A stretch of DNA of 64,000 bases from Luscinia megarhynchos. Taxonomy: Eukaryota > Chordata > Aves > Passeriformes > Turdidae. Of the stretch, positions 25,301 through 40,300 are shown one piece after another. The translations under genes and the position numbers were made by a program. The stretch's first letter is position 1, and each line of letters opens with the position of its first letter. The notes under the pieces were generated by a model that was given only the letters and a program-made list of their open reading frames with translations, did not search any database and was not told the DNA's origin. The stretch spans positions 16,599,502 through 16,663,501 of the forward strand of contig CM067570.1 of NCBI GenBank assembly GCA_034336665.1, in the 5' to 3' direction.

Positions 25301-28300
25301 GCTACTCCTGAAAACTTTATCAGAGAGTACACAATTTATTTAAAGTCATCATAAGCACATTAAAATACTAGCAGGCTAGATGGTGCTATAGATTATTAAA
25401 GTAGGATTAATTTAAAGTGTATTGCAAAGCACACTTGACATCTTGGATCCTACAGAGTATCCTAGATGTTTTGAAGGCTTTGTCAAAGAAAAAGCCTCCC
25501 ACAGTTGCTTCAGAGGCTTTAAAGACTTAATTTTGATTTTAAATTACCTATTTGCAATATTGTCCTCCTACACTGCCTCGTCACACTTTGCATGTTAAAA
25601 TACACAATTTAAAATGAAAAGTGTGCTTTTACAGCAGCTGTGGGGAAAGGAAAAACAAGGGACACAGAGTTCAGAGAGGCTTTGGTGCTGGGGATCCTGG
25701 CACTCAGAGCACTGACAGTTGACTGGGTAGCTGGGCAGTTTTGCATGCAAAGGCACTTCTCCATCTGGGAAAGAAAGATGATACAGAGAGGTTGTTATTT
25801 GAGAAATGGATCAGCCTGAACTGTACATAGCATCTAATGTAGAGAAGGGTTATAGGAATAGGATATTCTCAGTATTACAAACTGTGCTCAGAAGTATCAA
25901 TAGGCAAGGAAGAAAACAGAAGGTAAAACTTACTGTGATCAGTGGTTTGAATATGTCACTTACATACTATATATGCATATGCACCTCACAGCCAGTGACA
26001 CTCTCGTGACAGCATTAGCTACTGAGCTACAAACTGCTTCAAAACATGCATTTACTGAATGCATTTAAATTAAAATTATCTGTCAATGTAGAGCACAATT
26101 TAAATGAATCATAACATTGATAATTTGGATTTATATCTGATATATCTTTTATTATTAAGGAAAAATATTTTCTTTTCAGATGCAATTGTGTGGAACCAGA
26201 ACATCCTAGCAATAAAACCTTACAATACTGGCAGGACTATAATATATCTGCATCTGATGTGCCATGGGGGAACCTAACTGTGTCAGTAAGTAAATTTGGA
26301 ACTTAATAAATAAAAGCATAGACATAAATAATTTTGTCCATCTTACTGGAAAAATATATATTAAAAATGCTATTTTTTCTGCTCATATTTGTTCAAATAA
26401 CTAATAAAATATGCTTAACAAAAATGAACATGGACTTTATAGCATTATCTCCTCTCGTAAGCTTTTTGCAACCTCTGATAGTACATGTTACAAAGCAAGT
26501 GTGTGCATTTTATGTCCTGCTTTGGAACCTTCTTGACACACTAGCACAAGAGCTTGGCTGAGACTAAGTCAAACATGTCAAATGACAATGAATTTGTCCT
26601 AAATTCTGCCAGATGGCAAAACTAAAGTTCCCTTGTAGAAAGAATCAGAAGCATTTATTTCCCCTAAAACACTCCTGCAATAGTTCAGGCTATAAAAAAG
26701 AGGATGGGGTCAAATTGTGTAACATTTTTGTAACTTTTTCTTACATAAGTTTTGTAATGTTTTTCCCCGGTGAGGAAGAGGATAAAGCTACAATTTAGTG
26801 GGGCTTGCATGAATGTGTAGCAAGTTTAACAGTACACTTTTCTATGTTTAAAGGATTTATATAATTCAAGTTTGCCTTCTTCAGAGAGACATTTACAACT
26901 TGATTAAAGTGTTGTGTTGAGATTGGGCCGCCACTTTTTCTCACAAATGGATAATTTCATTACACAGTCAAAGAGAATTGAGTGCAAAAGACACCAGACT
27001 GAAGAGATTGCTGAATTCACTAAATTGTAGGCATAATCAAATGAAACACTTAAAAGCCAATCCAGTGGACTGTGTCCAGAAGATACTGTTCTTTTTTTCC
27101 AAAGGCAGGAAAGCAGAAGAGCTCATGTTAAGTAGGAGCTGTCTTCATGGCTGCTCTGCCTTGCTTCCATGCCTTGCTCGGAGCAGGGACTGCTCCTCGA
27201 CTCTGTTGGTGTGGCAACAGCAGAAAGAAAGTTGAGAACTGCTGGCCTGAGGGATTCCAGCAGTCCAGAATGAATATTCTCAAAATTGCAGCACACACTA
27301 AGAGCATCTGTGCAGGGGCAGACTCCTCCTCTCACTTTCTCAGATCTCTGACAGTGTTTTTCAAAGTACATTTGCAGCTGAGGAGATTTAAAATAACAGA
27401 TTTTGTTTTAACTATAAATGTAAAAGACTGGCTACATTATATAAAACCCTCAAAAACTTCTGTGAAAGCTTATTACCAAAACTTGAGTTTACATAGGTAG
27501 CAGTATAACTGACCAACTTTTCCCACAAGTCCCTACAGTTGTCAAAGAAATAACTAATTTTTTTTGTACTTTTGTGTCTTTATTTCTTGCAAGCATCATC
27601 AAGAAACTTCTATTCTAGAGAACTGCAGTAAGAGATTAGACATTGCTGTCTGTAAATATTTGGTCAGACTCACCCCATTATGTCTCTTTTACTTCTCATG
27701 TCCTCATATATTTGTTGTGTCTAGTTGAAATGTTTCAAGTTTCTGAAGACCTGGATTCTCATTCCTTCTTAAAACCCAATGACTCTTTTTTTTTGCTATC
27801 AAGACAAACCAAGTGTGAACAAAAGATTTTGGACCAAGTATGAAGAGGATTTTGATGGTGACAAAATCCTCTTCAGGAGGCATATGATGAACTTCATCCC
27901 AAGCTTACTGCTGTACCAGTATAAAAAGCTTTGTGCTCCTTTGTCTCACAGTAATCAAATAGCAGTTATGGTTTTTTCCCAAGATACTCTTTTTTCAAAC
28001 CCAAAGATTCCCATAATATGACATTGTGCAGCGAGTCTGATGAGCTAAGGACACACTTGATTTAATACGAAAAGATCCTGATCTGGCAGGATAGTTCTGC
28101 CTGGAATCCCTGATTCTGGGTCATGCATTTCATTTTTCTTAAGTGTGGAGGGATTGGGAAGGAGAAGGAAAGGATTGGGAGTCCAGAGCTGGTAGTTCAC
28201 ATTTCTAGAGCTACTCTTTATGATTTTCGACAAGTAAGGACAGTAGTGGAGAAGTACTGGAAATACTTTCCACTGTGTCTGCATATTGATAATAAATTAT

Positions 28301-31300
28301 ATTAAATATAATTGATGTTAAAGATTTTGATTTCTGGCATTTCATCAGAACTTTTTTAAAGAGAAAGACAATTTGCAGGATGTGCTGCCCCCGTGTGGTA
28401 TTAAATGTATTGGGCTCCTCTCAGGCCATTGCCACACACCCTAAATAGCTTTTTCTTCAGTTGCTGGGCCTGTGAAGTGAAACTAAAAAAGCAGTTCTTG
28501 AGAATGCAGCAGGAGAAGCCGTTCTCTTTGTGCCTTTTGAACTTAGCTTTCCACACTTGGAGAGTGCTAGTAAGCATAAATCTGTATTTGTACACAGAAA
28601 ATGAATCAGTGGACTTGCTGAGTTTGAAAAAAAACCTGTTTGTATATTAATGACTTTATTTATGGTATGTCTTACCGTGACTTTGTCATTTAATAGGGCT
28701 AAAAAAGAGATTACTTTGAGAATTTTCCACACAGGCTAGATACACACATAGTGAGTTTTGAGGTTTAAAGGAATAAATATCTAGAAATTGTTTTTACTAT
28801 TTCTAGTAATACAATTTGGTTGCAATTTAGGAAAAGAAATTGGAAAGAAAACGCTAGTGTAAGCATGGTTAATTTTTAGAATACTATTTTTCTCTCCCTG
28901 ATAGGAATGTAAAAAGTTTCATGGTGAGTTTATTGGACGAGCCTGTGGTCACCATGGCCCTTATGTTCCAGATGTTCTCTTCTGGTCTGTCATCTTGTTC
29001 TTTTCTACAGTGACGCTCTCATCCACACTGAAGCAGTTCAAAACCAGCCGATACTTCCCAACGAAGGTGTGTGCCATTACTTCAATTCACAAGTTGGCAT
29101 TAGTCATGTCTAAGTAGGAATTTTGTCTGCATTGCAAATTCAGTAAACTGCTGGTGAAGTGGACAGTGCATCTTTCCTCTGTTAGGGACTTGTATCAGAA
29201 TAAGCATGGTTTTAGCTGTAAGCTAAAGCTGTAAGCTGTACTAAAACAGTGAAGAAAAATCTTAAATCATACCTGAATGTTTCAGTTAAAATTGTAATTT
29301 CTCTCAATAACTGTAGGTACGCTCTGTTGTCAGCGATTTTGCTGTCTTTCTCACTATTTTGTCCATGGTTTTAATTGACTATGCCATTGGAATTCCGTCA
29401 CCAAAACTTCAGGTTCCAAATGCTTTTAAGGTAAGTTGTTGATAAGTTGCACTGCTTTATCATTTTGCAAAGTAATCCACTATGATGGATTTATAATTTT
29501 TTATTATCATCTTCAGGGAGTAGTGATACTGTTTTAAAATTTTTATGTTCACAAGGTATTATGCAACCTCTCTGATTCATAAATCATGTAAGTGAACCTC
29601 TCCCACCAGGCACCTTCTTGCTTCCTAATGTTATTTCTGCTGAGATTAGCAAGGCTCAAATCACCCAAATCCTAGACTACTGTAATGTTCTGGGGCTTCC
29701 TCCAAATTTTGCGTTTACTGTATCAAGTGCAACCAAGTCTCTAATAATCCCGGTGATTTTATTATATGTAATTTCTTGTTTTGACATCAGAAGAAGTTTA
29801 GTGCTCTATATAAGTTGGTGTTAAAGGAATTAATATCCTAATGATGTTTTGTATGTATTCTTGTGAAATTGGATTGCAAATAACCCTTACAGTTCTGACT
29901 GGCCATGCATGACTGTTTTTATAGCCCACCAGAGATGATCGTGGCTGGTTTATTACTCCTTTGGGGCCTAATCCTTGGTGGACAGTGATAGCTGCTGTAA
30001 TTCCAGCCCTGCTTTGTACTATCCTTATCTTTATGGACCAGCAGATCACAGCTGTCATTATCAATAGAAAAGAACACAAACTAAAGGTATTCAGTCAAAA
30101 TTTATACTTTCACTGTTGTTTTCTGCTTCAGAGTATGTAATGTGCATCCATCTACTTGAGTATGCTAGTTTGTTATAGATTATATATATTAAAATTTTAA
30201 AATTTAATGCTTTTAAAATTTAATTTTTATGCTTTTTTCTTTGTTGGTCTGCGTAGTACCTGTGCCCTGTGTCAGTGACCCACTGCCATACAGAAAACTT
30301 TATGAATGTCATTTGGAATACAGATTCTGAATTAAGAAAGTGCTACCTTCTGTGCTTTAGTAGAAGTAGGATTCATTCACTTAAACCACAAAACCACCAT
30401 CAAGTTAATTATCTCCTTAAATACTACAATATTAATTGCATTTCCAGGTATTGAGAGTGTTGTTCCACTGGATTGGATTTTTAAAAATTACTTAGGGGTT
30501 GTTTTGTGATAAAAGATTTTTTTACCCTCTCTTCATCCTTCTCTGTGGTTCTACCCATCCTTTTTTTAAATGCCCTTCCTATATTAAAGAAGGGGAAAAG
30601 AATAAAACTGAGCCCTAGAGGCACAATGGGCTCTTAAAAAAACATAGGACAACTTCCTGCTCTGTTCTCTAACACTTTAGTTGCCTACAGATGGAGAGAG
30701 AAAAAGGGACATCACCCCTCTGAAAAACTGTTGGGCAAAATCTAGCAGCAGGTTTCTGTACATGTATATGCAGCAAGCTTAGGCTTTTTTTTGACATACT
30801 TTTAATAAGCAGCAATCCAATCCCAAGTTGCTTTAGCAAATGCATTTGCAACCTTCACTTTGCATTGCCTCTTCTTGGATGATTGTGACATTTGATATGT
30901 TCTTTTTTTGCCCTCTTTGTCAGCCTGGCTCTTCATGTCAATCCATAGCATTGCATGTGGTTAACTTGACAGATGCAGGAATTTGCTGCCAAGCTTTGGA
31001 ATGTGTTTTTTCAGCACTGGCATCTGGGAGTCAGATGGTCCTCCTGGCTGCCCCCTTGTCTTGCTGCGTTTTAGTTTTGCTGGGGTCTGGTGTAGCATCA
31101 CCTGTTGCAATGCTTCCTTTTCTTCCCATATGTCAGGTTCCTCAGATCATGTATGAATGTGAGGAAATGCTCTCGGATTCTGTATGCATTAGCAGATACA
31201 TTCCTCATAAATGTGTCAGAAGGTAAAAAAAGGTGTCTCTGTTAGGATTTAGAATTAAACTCTTTTCTTTGAGTGCATTGTGCTTCTAACTAATATCTGT

Positions 31301-34300
31301 GTTTGACACATCTCTGAGTTTGTCAAGATGTGTCTTGGAGATAAGATTCATAAGCACTTTTGGGGAGTGAGGGAAGGTTGCTGGAGTTGATTCTCTTCAT
31401 TTTCTTTACTTTTCCCCCTTTTTAAATAATGTAAGCAAATAAGATGGCATTTTCATTTTGATATGTGGCTTACATTTTCATAAACCCAGACGCTTCCCTT
31501 TTTAGAAGTAAAAGTTGTCTTCATAAAGAAATGATTTGTTTGCTTCCAACTCATTTTCCCCTCTTTTTTTATACTTCCCATAGCAAATTCTGGATAGTGC
31601 ACATTTCAGCTTTTGGCAGTCTCTGTAGCAAACCCTTCCAAGTTTAGTTTAGTTACTTTTTTTATGTCAAAAGGCATTTGCATGGGTTTACAGGCAAAAT
31701 TATGGTTCAACATATTCACATTGTTTGCATGAACATCGCTGTTTCACCAGACCATGACACTGGATTTGTTGCCATATTGCAAAGTTTTGTGGAGATGGAT
31801 AACTACCTGACTTTTTAAAGGAAAATAGCTTGAGCTGCTGCTTGCAGCTGTGAGGAGGTCCTGGATACTTGCTAAAATTGAAGTGTAAGATCCCACTCAG
31901 CTATGGTAGCAGATATCTATAGAACCAAGCTTGATGCATTTTTTTTTTCAAGTGAAGGTCGTAACTGCAGGTTTTTAAATTTATCTAAGATTCGACCAAA
32001 GGGCTTTATGCACAAAAGCAAACCATTATCCACCTGTTGGTAAATTTATGTAGCGTTTGACCACTTCAGAAGTGATCCAAACCCAAAGGTTTGGTACTGA
32101 CTTTTCATATTAATATTATGATGCTGTGTTTGAGTAAGGAAACCAGTAAACCATTACCTGATTTTATATTTTAATTTAATGTATCTTATTTTCTAGCTAT
32201 CTGCTCTTATCTAAGATTGAGAGTACATTATTGAAAACGTATATCATGTGCTTACCATCTTAAAAAACTTAAGGATCAGTGTGGTTTTATGGCCCTTTCT
32301 AGCATAAACTGACTTAGCAAATGTTATGGATTTTTATTTAGGGACCAATAAAAATACTTTCTTTTCTACCTCTTTGTAAGAAGGGATGGAGGGTCTACTA
32401 AGATTAGTGCAGTGGGAAATTGGCAGTGCAGCTGGATATTCTGCTTACTGTTGCCCACAGAAAATATCATACAGATATATCTGTTATCATACAGGAGATG
32501 TATGTACTTTCCAGTGTCTTACCAGTATCCATTTTACAAGCAGGAAAGCTGCTTGGTGCCCATTGTAGAGTGGGTTTGTGGCACACTGAACTAACTGGAA
32601 GGAGTCCAGTAGCATTGAGCATTGAATTAGTACAAATGTACAAATTCGTACCTTGAGTGTGAATTAGTACAAATTTCCCTTGGAGAACCAGTGTGCCATC
32701 CCCACTGACCCAACCTGGATAACACATAGAAGGAAGCTATTTCTTTCCTACAAGTCTCAAATTTTTAACTGTCTCTAGCTGTTCATTAGGAATGCCTGCC
32801 AGCAGCGTTCTCCTTAATTCAGATGTCATTTTACATCTTCTTTCCATCCTTACTTTTTTTAACAGAAAGGATGTGGATACCACCTCGACCTCCTCATGGT
32901 GGCAGTGATGCTTGGTGTGTGCTCTATTATGGGATTGCCGTGGTTTGTTGCAGCCACTGTCCTCTCTATTTCCCATGTGAACAGCTTGAAACTGGAATCA
33001 GAGTGCTCTGCTCCAGGGGAGCAGCCAAAATTTCTTGGAATCCGGGAGCAGAGAGTCACAGGGCTCATGATTTTTGTCCTTATGGGCTCATCTGTGTTTT
33101 TGACGAGTATCCTAAAGGTAATTTGGGGATGTAAGGGAAAGTTAAAGAATACTGCGCTGAACATTTCACTGTTGTTACTGTATTATTTAATGAATGCTCT
33201 TTCCAGGCACATTACTAACTAGCATAATGTTACACCTTGGGAATCTAAAGTGGAATTCTAATTTTGCTTAATAAAGTGCCTAGGGACTTCTAGCATTTTT
33301 TAAAATAAAAATGTTGTAATGGAAATATGGCCTGACTGAAGTCAAAGGGAATTCTGCCATAAAGCTATAGTAGATGAAGATTAACACTTTGTCAGTACTG
33401 TGGGCCTGTGACAAATTATCATGAAAGAGTCTTGCTATACCAATTTGAAATTTATTTAGATAATTTAAAAACACTTTGTGATTTCCGAGTAATTTTAAAA
33501 TATTTTTACAGTTGCAAGAGAAGTCCTATGGTTTGTTTCTTGGAAATGAACATGAAAATTATCTCATGCTTCCTGAATACTCAACACAGCTCACCAGTGC
33601 TCTGAAAAAGGGTGTCTACTTATATTCCTACCATGTATACACTTAACAGTTTTTAAAGTATTTTCTGGCCTCTGTGAAATCAGGGAGAGTTTTAACACTG
33701 GCTTTAGTAAAACCAGAACTTAGTCTTGCATATTGTTGCAGTGAGGGCAATGAGCTCTTAGAAGTTGTACTTGCCAGCAGTATTTTATTATGTATATCAT
33801 AAAGCCTTCACTTTTGCAAACACTCAGATTTTGTGTATTTAGTATTTCTAACAGATTCTTATCTATGGACATACTCATTTACCTACACAGTGTATGCTGA
33901 GAACCTGAACATTTAAAATAGTCTCTTAAAAAAAAAGTCATTCCATAGAATCATTCATCCATTTTTAAATGCTTACAGCACAAAATACTGCTTTAAGCAG
34001 TAAGAAGTATTTTGTGGCTCTTGAACATCTTTCTGAGCAGTCTTTAAAGTAAAGAATTTAAGTATAAATTAAGGCATTCATGTTTCTGTGTAGTTCTGTT
34101 AATTTTATTAATAAGGAATTAAATATATTGTAATAACTGGCCATGAGAGGAAAATAAATATACAGAGCCAGATTCTTCTTTTGCTTTATACTCTGAGAGA
34201 CATTATTAATTTATAATTGAGTGACTCTGAATTTACAACTTGTCTGATTAATGCAGGCATATGGCACTTTGTATTTCAACTGTTTTGAATGTCTTTCTAG

Positions 34301-37300
34301 AAGCATTTAAAATTGTTAAGCAGTATTTAATATGTTCTTCCCTTTCTCTGCTTGTTTGTGTAGTTTATTCCTATGCCAGTACTTTATGGAGTGTTTCTTT
34401 ACATGGGTGCTTCATCTCTAAAGGGAATTCAGGTAAAATGGATTTATGATGACTATGTTATTGATGATGCTTTTTATAAAAATATAGCTGTTCTTATTAT
34501 GTTATTGTATTAGCTTTTGTGTATAATCCTAAAGAATGTTGCCAACCTTAAATTTTTGAAAGTGACTCACTTAAAAAGGAAAATGGATTGCATTGCATGC
34601 TGCCTTTTCCCAATTCCTTTGCAGGGCTACACTTATCTTGAACTTTGCCTTTTGGGCTAACTTGCCCTAAAACTATCACAAGTGAAATTTTGGAGGTCTT
34701 CCCTGTACAAATAAACACTCCAGGCAGGGAGGGGAAACTGTTGCAAGCCACAGTACTTCAGGGATGAAGGGTCAAGTCTAGTGGAAGGGCAGCATTCCTG
34801 CAGTGGCCTTAAGTAGGAGTAGCTGGCAGGAGCCAGGCATTCCAGCATTCAGGTTAGGGCTGTGCTGTGTTCTGTTTCTCCTGGCTCACTGCAGCATTAA
34901 TGGCACAGTGTCAAATCCTTCAGCCCACAAGGCATCGACACACTTTCTGAGGCTATTGAGAAAGAACAATCACACGGTGAAAACACAAGTTACACTGTGC
35001 AAAAGGTCCAATACAAAGAGCACAGAAAATTTCTGATTGTTTTTTCCTTTATATTTGATTGCAAATTACCTCCATTTATAAGCAAAGCTGGGAACTTTCT
35101 TTTTTGTCTGGTGGTCTCTATTCAGAGACTCTTCTTTTATAACTCCCTATCTCTTATGCTTTGGGTTGATATTCTCAGAAGTGTAGTTTTGCTTTTACTA
35201 AGGTTTAAATAATTTCAATTTAATATGGTTCAGCTGTTTCTCAGAACAGGGGTAGGAGAAAACACACTACACTATTGAGGAGTGTTTTTAAGGCATGCTG
35301 AAATCTGGCTATCTTTACTTGGAAAAGTGATAGCATCCCCCTCCTTATCTCCCTCCCCCATGCTGGGACAAGGAATGGAGATTTGATAAGATGGGTTTTG
35401 TGGGAGGATGTGCTTTTTGCTGTTTCTGTGAAAAAGAAATCTGCTCAAATCTGGCCAAATTGTAAGCCTTAAAAAAAATGCAGTTTGCACATGCTCAATA
35501 AAAATTTTTAAAACTTGACATTGCTGAAGGCTGTGTGAATATAGCATGGCTCATCCATGCAGGGAGAATTGGTGTATCACCATCATGACTGCCATGATAC
35601 AAATGTCTCAGGTCAGTGTGGAGCCAAATAGGCCTGAAAAATAGGAGCCCCTCACATACATTGCTAGCAGCATGGCAGTCAGCTTTCTGGCATTTGTTCC
35701 ATTTTTTTTTTTTCTTTTCCTTTTCTGTTTCTGGTTTTGTGAATAAAGTGAAATATGGAGAAGAAAACAGCCTCAGCCTGGAATAAAGTGTCTGGTGAAG
35801 TACAAGAAAAGTGGTTGATTCACAGGAAATAAAAGACTGCAGAGGTCTCTCTGTGAGCAGCTTTTTATGTGCTAAAGGAGGCAGAGCTCAGTTGATGAAA
35901 AACAAGTCTAGGATGTATTGGGCAAGCAGTGTGACAGTGCAAATGCCCAACAGGACCAACCAGCTTTCCTTCAGCTGGATTCATAACTGATTCATGACTC
36001 CTCTGAAGTCTGGCTTTGCCTGAAGTTAAGAGCTCACAATTAGCAGTATTATTTCAAAGCAACCACTTTCTTTGTGTGCAACATCCAATGAACAAGGTAT
36101 TCCCTGCAGTATGGTTGTATAGAATGTAATTCAGCAGAATTCAATGTCTCAGCACATCTGCAATCCAACCTAGGGAGACACATGTGCATTAAAATGGAAA
36201 GGAACTGAAGTATGACTCATGAACTAATTAAACTTTGCTTAAATAGCATTTAAAAAACATTTCTCATTTGTACTCTGGTGGCTCAGTGGGTGAGAAGACA
36301 AGTCCTTTGCCACTGCTGGACTAGTCCAGATTAAAGGTTTATGGTTGTAACTGAGGAAGTCTCTTCTGTGCTTCTGTATGTTATGTAGTTTTTGCCTTTA
36401 GAATAACAAGCCAGATTCTTTGGATATTCAGGATCTATTGGGCTGTGTGTGAATGCCAGCATAGATGACCCTACAGCTCATTTTGATCCAAACTTTTAAA
36501 ATTTTCTTTTGCAGCTTTTTGACAGGATAAAGTTATTCTGGATGCCTGCAAAGCACCAGCCAGATTTTATTTATCTAAGGCATGTTCCTCTTAGAAAAGT
36601 CCATCTCTTCACTATAATTCAGCTGAGTTGTCTTGTGCTTCTCTGGATTATAAAGGTTTCAAGAGCTGCCATTGTCTTTCCTATGATGGTATGACTTTTT
36701 TTTAAAATTTAATCTCAAAATCCCTTTTCACTTGTGGATAATTATTGTTTAAGAAAAATAATTTTGGGCAGTTAATTATAATAATGCTTTGATTCTGTGT
36801 TCAAGGACAATTTATAATGTATTAAGCAATGAAAAATTTGACATTTAACCTCTGTTTTAAGTCCTATATGTGGATATCCCAACTTACAGTCTCTTAGGGA
36901 AAATTCTTCTCTTAAATAAAAAATACTAAAATTTATTTGATATTTTTTATTTAAGGAATATTACTAAATTCTGTTACAAAAAGAACATTCAGTTACTAAG
37001 GAAGACTGATTATTGAACTGAGGAGCCTAAGAGAAATAAAGATGATCACTTCTTAAGTGAATTCTCTGATGATTTCACTAATAGGATATAGAAGATATTT
37101 ACTGACCTCAGTGATTGTGGAATGCTTCAAGCAATACTTCATTTGAGCAAAGGAATAGCAGCTGTTAGCTTAATCAAATTAAAGGATAAAATTCTCCCTA
37201 GAAACTAGTCTACAAACTTTTGGAAGCACTCCTCTACAAGTGTATTTGTCTGTTTTAATTGCCTCATTTCCTAATTGTTTGAATGAATAACTTTGCAGGT

Positions 37301-40300
37301 CCTAGCTTTGGTATTTGTCCGAAAACTCATGGATTTCTTTTTTACCAAGCGGGAGCTCAGTTGGTTAGATGATTTGATGCCTGAGAGCAAGAAAAAGAAA
37401 CTGGAAGACGCTGAGAAAGAGGTGGGTCATGGTTTCAGGTTTCTTTGTATGTAGCAATTTATCAATTTCTCCTTTGGACATTTAGAGAAAATTCTGGAAG
37501 GCACATTCCATGCACTGGGAAGACTTGTTAGCAGTATCTAAGTGTAATATTGTCATATTTTGCATAAGTGCTTTTAAGGTTACAAACCTGATAGGCCTAG
37601 GTGAGGATGTAGATTCTCAGGCTGCTATACTGTCATATAAAATATTATGCACAGTACTGCTGGGGATTGCTTCTGAGACCCACTCAGAGGGTGTGCAGAG
37701 ATGAGCCTATGCCTGTAGGAAAGCCCTCAGGTCCCAGCCCTGGGGCACTTGGATGCTGCTCTGGGCTGGGTCTCATCCCTGCAGGAGATGTTGAGGAGAG
37801 AAGTGCAGGATTTAAGGCTCTGGATGTCCCAGCTGCCTCTGAGCCTTACACAGGGCACATGGCATCACTCAGTGCCCTTCCTGCTCAGCATGTCATAACT
37901 CTGTGCAGTGTCCCAGTTACACTCTGGGCCAGAGCCATCCTTCTGCTACTGCAGAAACAATTTACTGTGACTCTGCAATGAAAAGGTCAGTGACACTGCT
38001 AACCCAGTTAACCAAATGCTCTGACTCTGACTTGCATCCTGTGGCATTACCACCCTGTTGGCTGTTACAGATCTGGACTCCTCATCTTATTTCAAAGAAT
38101 ATGCTTTTCAGAGAATTCCTTATCAACTTGAAAATTATCCTTGGGGATGATCTGAGACATGATCCAAGACCAGTGAAATATGCTTGTTAAGGATTCCCAT
38201 TAGTAGCTTTATTTGCAGAAACAGGACATGAGCTAATAATGTGTAACTATATAAACCACTCTGCCTTTAGGATTGATTCTTCTTTGACCTTTGAAAACTC
38301 CCTGTCTCATCTGTAACCTGGAGAACTTTTAACTCTGATTTCCTTGACACATTCAACATACTTTCATTTTGGGGAAAAGATTTTACCTATAAGAAAATCA
38401 AGATGATTATTTACTATTTAGTATATGCCTGTAAAATTACCAGGCTGAAATTAAAATATGTGAGTCATTGTTTTCTCCCTTGAATCAAAGCAGACCAGAG
38501 AGTTGTTTCATCACGGTATCTGTTGTCATCAGAATTCAGAGTAACCAGAAGTAACCAAGGTAGCTCTCTTCTTGTGGGTCTGGTTATTGGAAAGCATTCC
38601 TTGCTATCCTTACGTTTTGGTTATATGTCACTTTCCTTCCCTTGCTTGATAGGATGGCATCAGAAAACAAAACTGGGAAAATCTACTGGTGTGATTTTAT
38701 TTCATTCACTGTCTATTTTGAGAGGTTATTTTTACATATTTTGGCATTTCTAAATATTTAGAGCTATTATTAAAACTGTTCAACTGTCAAAAACTTATGA
38801 AGCTGTGAAGCCTGGAAATGACAAAATTAACTAGTAATAAAAAACTTCTGACATGTAGCCTAAGGAATTAATTGGAGAGTTGCTATCACACAGCTTTTAA
38901 AAATAGAAGTATTCTACCCACAAGAATATTCAGAAATATAGTTGACAGGATCTGAAACTTACTTGATTGGATCCTAATTTCATCACTTAAGTTGTTTTTA
39001 TATTTTTAGGCCATGTTTTTTCCAGGGCTTTGTGCATTTATAGTGGATATAATACGTGCCTTCTCCTCACAGACCTCCCTTGGAAGCCACTTTGATGTTA
39101 ATCAATGAAGTCTTTCTGAGACAAGAATGAACAAAGGACTTTAACATTTGAAGAAAAAAAATATTGTGACTGTTGAAATAGTTGTAAAAATTAATAATTG
39201 AAGAAACAAATTTCTGAGCAGAGAAAAATTAAACTTGCTCTTTCGGAAAACTGTACTGGCTCTTGCAGCTAATACCAAAAATCGGTGTTTTTGATGCATG
39301 TGGGCTTTGGTGATCTGCCAAAAAATGGTGATTTCTCTTTTTAGCCAACCCATGCTTTCAGACAGGCACTGGTGAAAAATGTTACAAAGCCATCTAACAA
39401 AGGGAAGAAAGCTGTGGAGGTCTCAGGTGTCTGTTGGGCTCACACACACACACTGCAACAATTCAGAGCAGGAATTGGTGGTTACATTCCTGCCAAGACT
39501 TGCTAACCTCCTAGCTGTGGTAATCCTGACCTCAGGGATGTGGACATTGAGAATCCTCTTCTGGAGGACTTGTTTGCCTTTGTTCTTGCAGGCAGGACAT
39601 GGTGCTTGAGAGGTGTCCTGTTCTTCTCCCCTTCTGCTAAGACAGATCTGCTAAATTTGCAATTACTTTATGTAAGGTTTTTGGTAGATTTATCTCCTAA
39701 TTATCGTCAAGTGAAAACTAGTTGTGTATCTCTCGTTTTACTGAAAAAGCAGTATTAAAATCAGTTTTGTCAGTATTAAAACTTGTGTGCATACTTAAAT
39801 CATCTTCCCTAATTTTTGAATGCAAACATCAATGCCTATATCCTGTTATCAATGTTATTTAAAATTCATCAGACAGATGTTCACTCACTGTAACTAATTT
39901 TCCTCTTTATTGTTAAAAAACGCTTTTTTTGGCATTGGAAAAGAGCATTAAGTGAAGATACATATTTTAAAATCTTTTAAAATAGAATTTTTTAAATGCC
40001 AACTATTTAAAGTTGAAAAGTATCTACTTAAAGAACCTCAAATAAGTACTTAATATTAAAGAAAATGGAAAGATGATAACCGTACAAAAATTTCACTTTT
40101 CACAATTTTTTATCCTGTCTCATGCATAAATACCTTTGTTCTAGGAAGAGCAAAGTATGTTAGCAATGGAAGAGGAAGGGACTGTTCAGTTACCACTAGA
40201 AGGACATTACAGGTAAAATATACCTTTCCTCTTTTAGGTGAGTTGCAATTAAATAAAGTAAACATGCTACAATATTTAATTCTTAATGCTTACTGAGTAT

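Larger units (their letters stand above)
15185..26179 (+). other. SLC4A10: SLC4A10 11-kb intron, largest in the window
   Basis: It carries a C-rich tract (15604-15623), an octamer ATTTGCAT (16193-16200), a cluster of TAATTA-type motifs (18177-18290), a T-rich tract (19395-19426), a duplicated hairpin (19803-19850) and a CpG-rich patch (about 24480-24680). I recognise no exon or transposon. Open frames of 60-145 codons are unsupported. Confidence 0.7.

Noticed and set aside
30840..31226. 128-codon open frame in an SLC4A10 intron
   Set aside because: No known domain, no splice context, sense-strand intronic; expected by chance at this scale.
33943..33962. CCATAGAATCATTC resembling the 3' tail of an avian CR1 element
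   Set aside because: Only a short stretch matches from memory, and no CR1 body or repeat unit array is visible.
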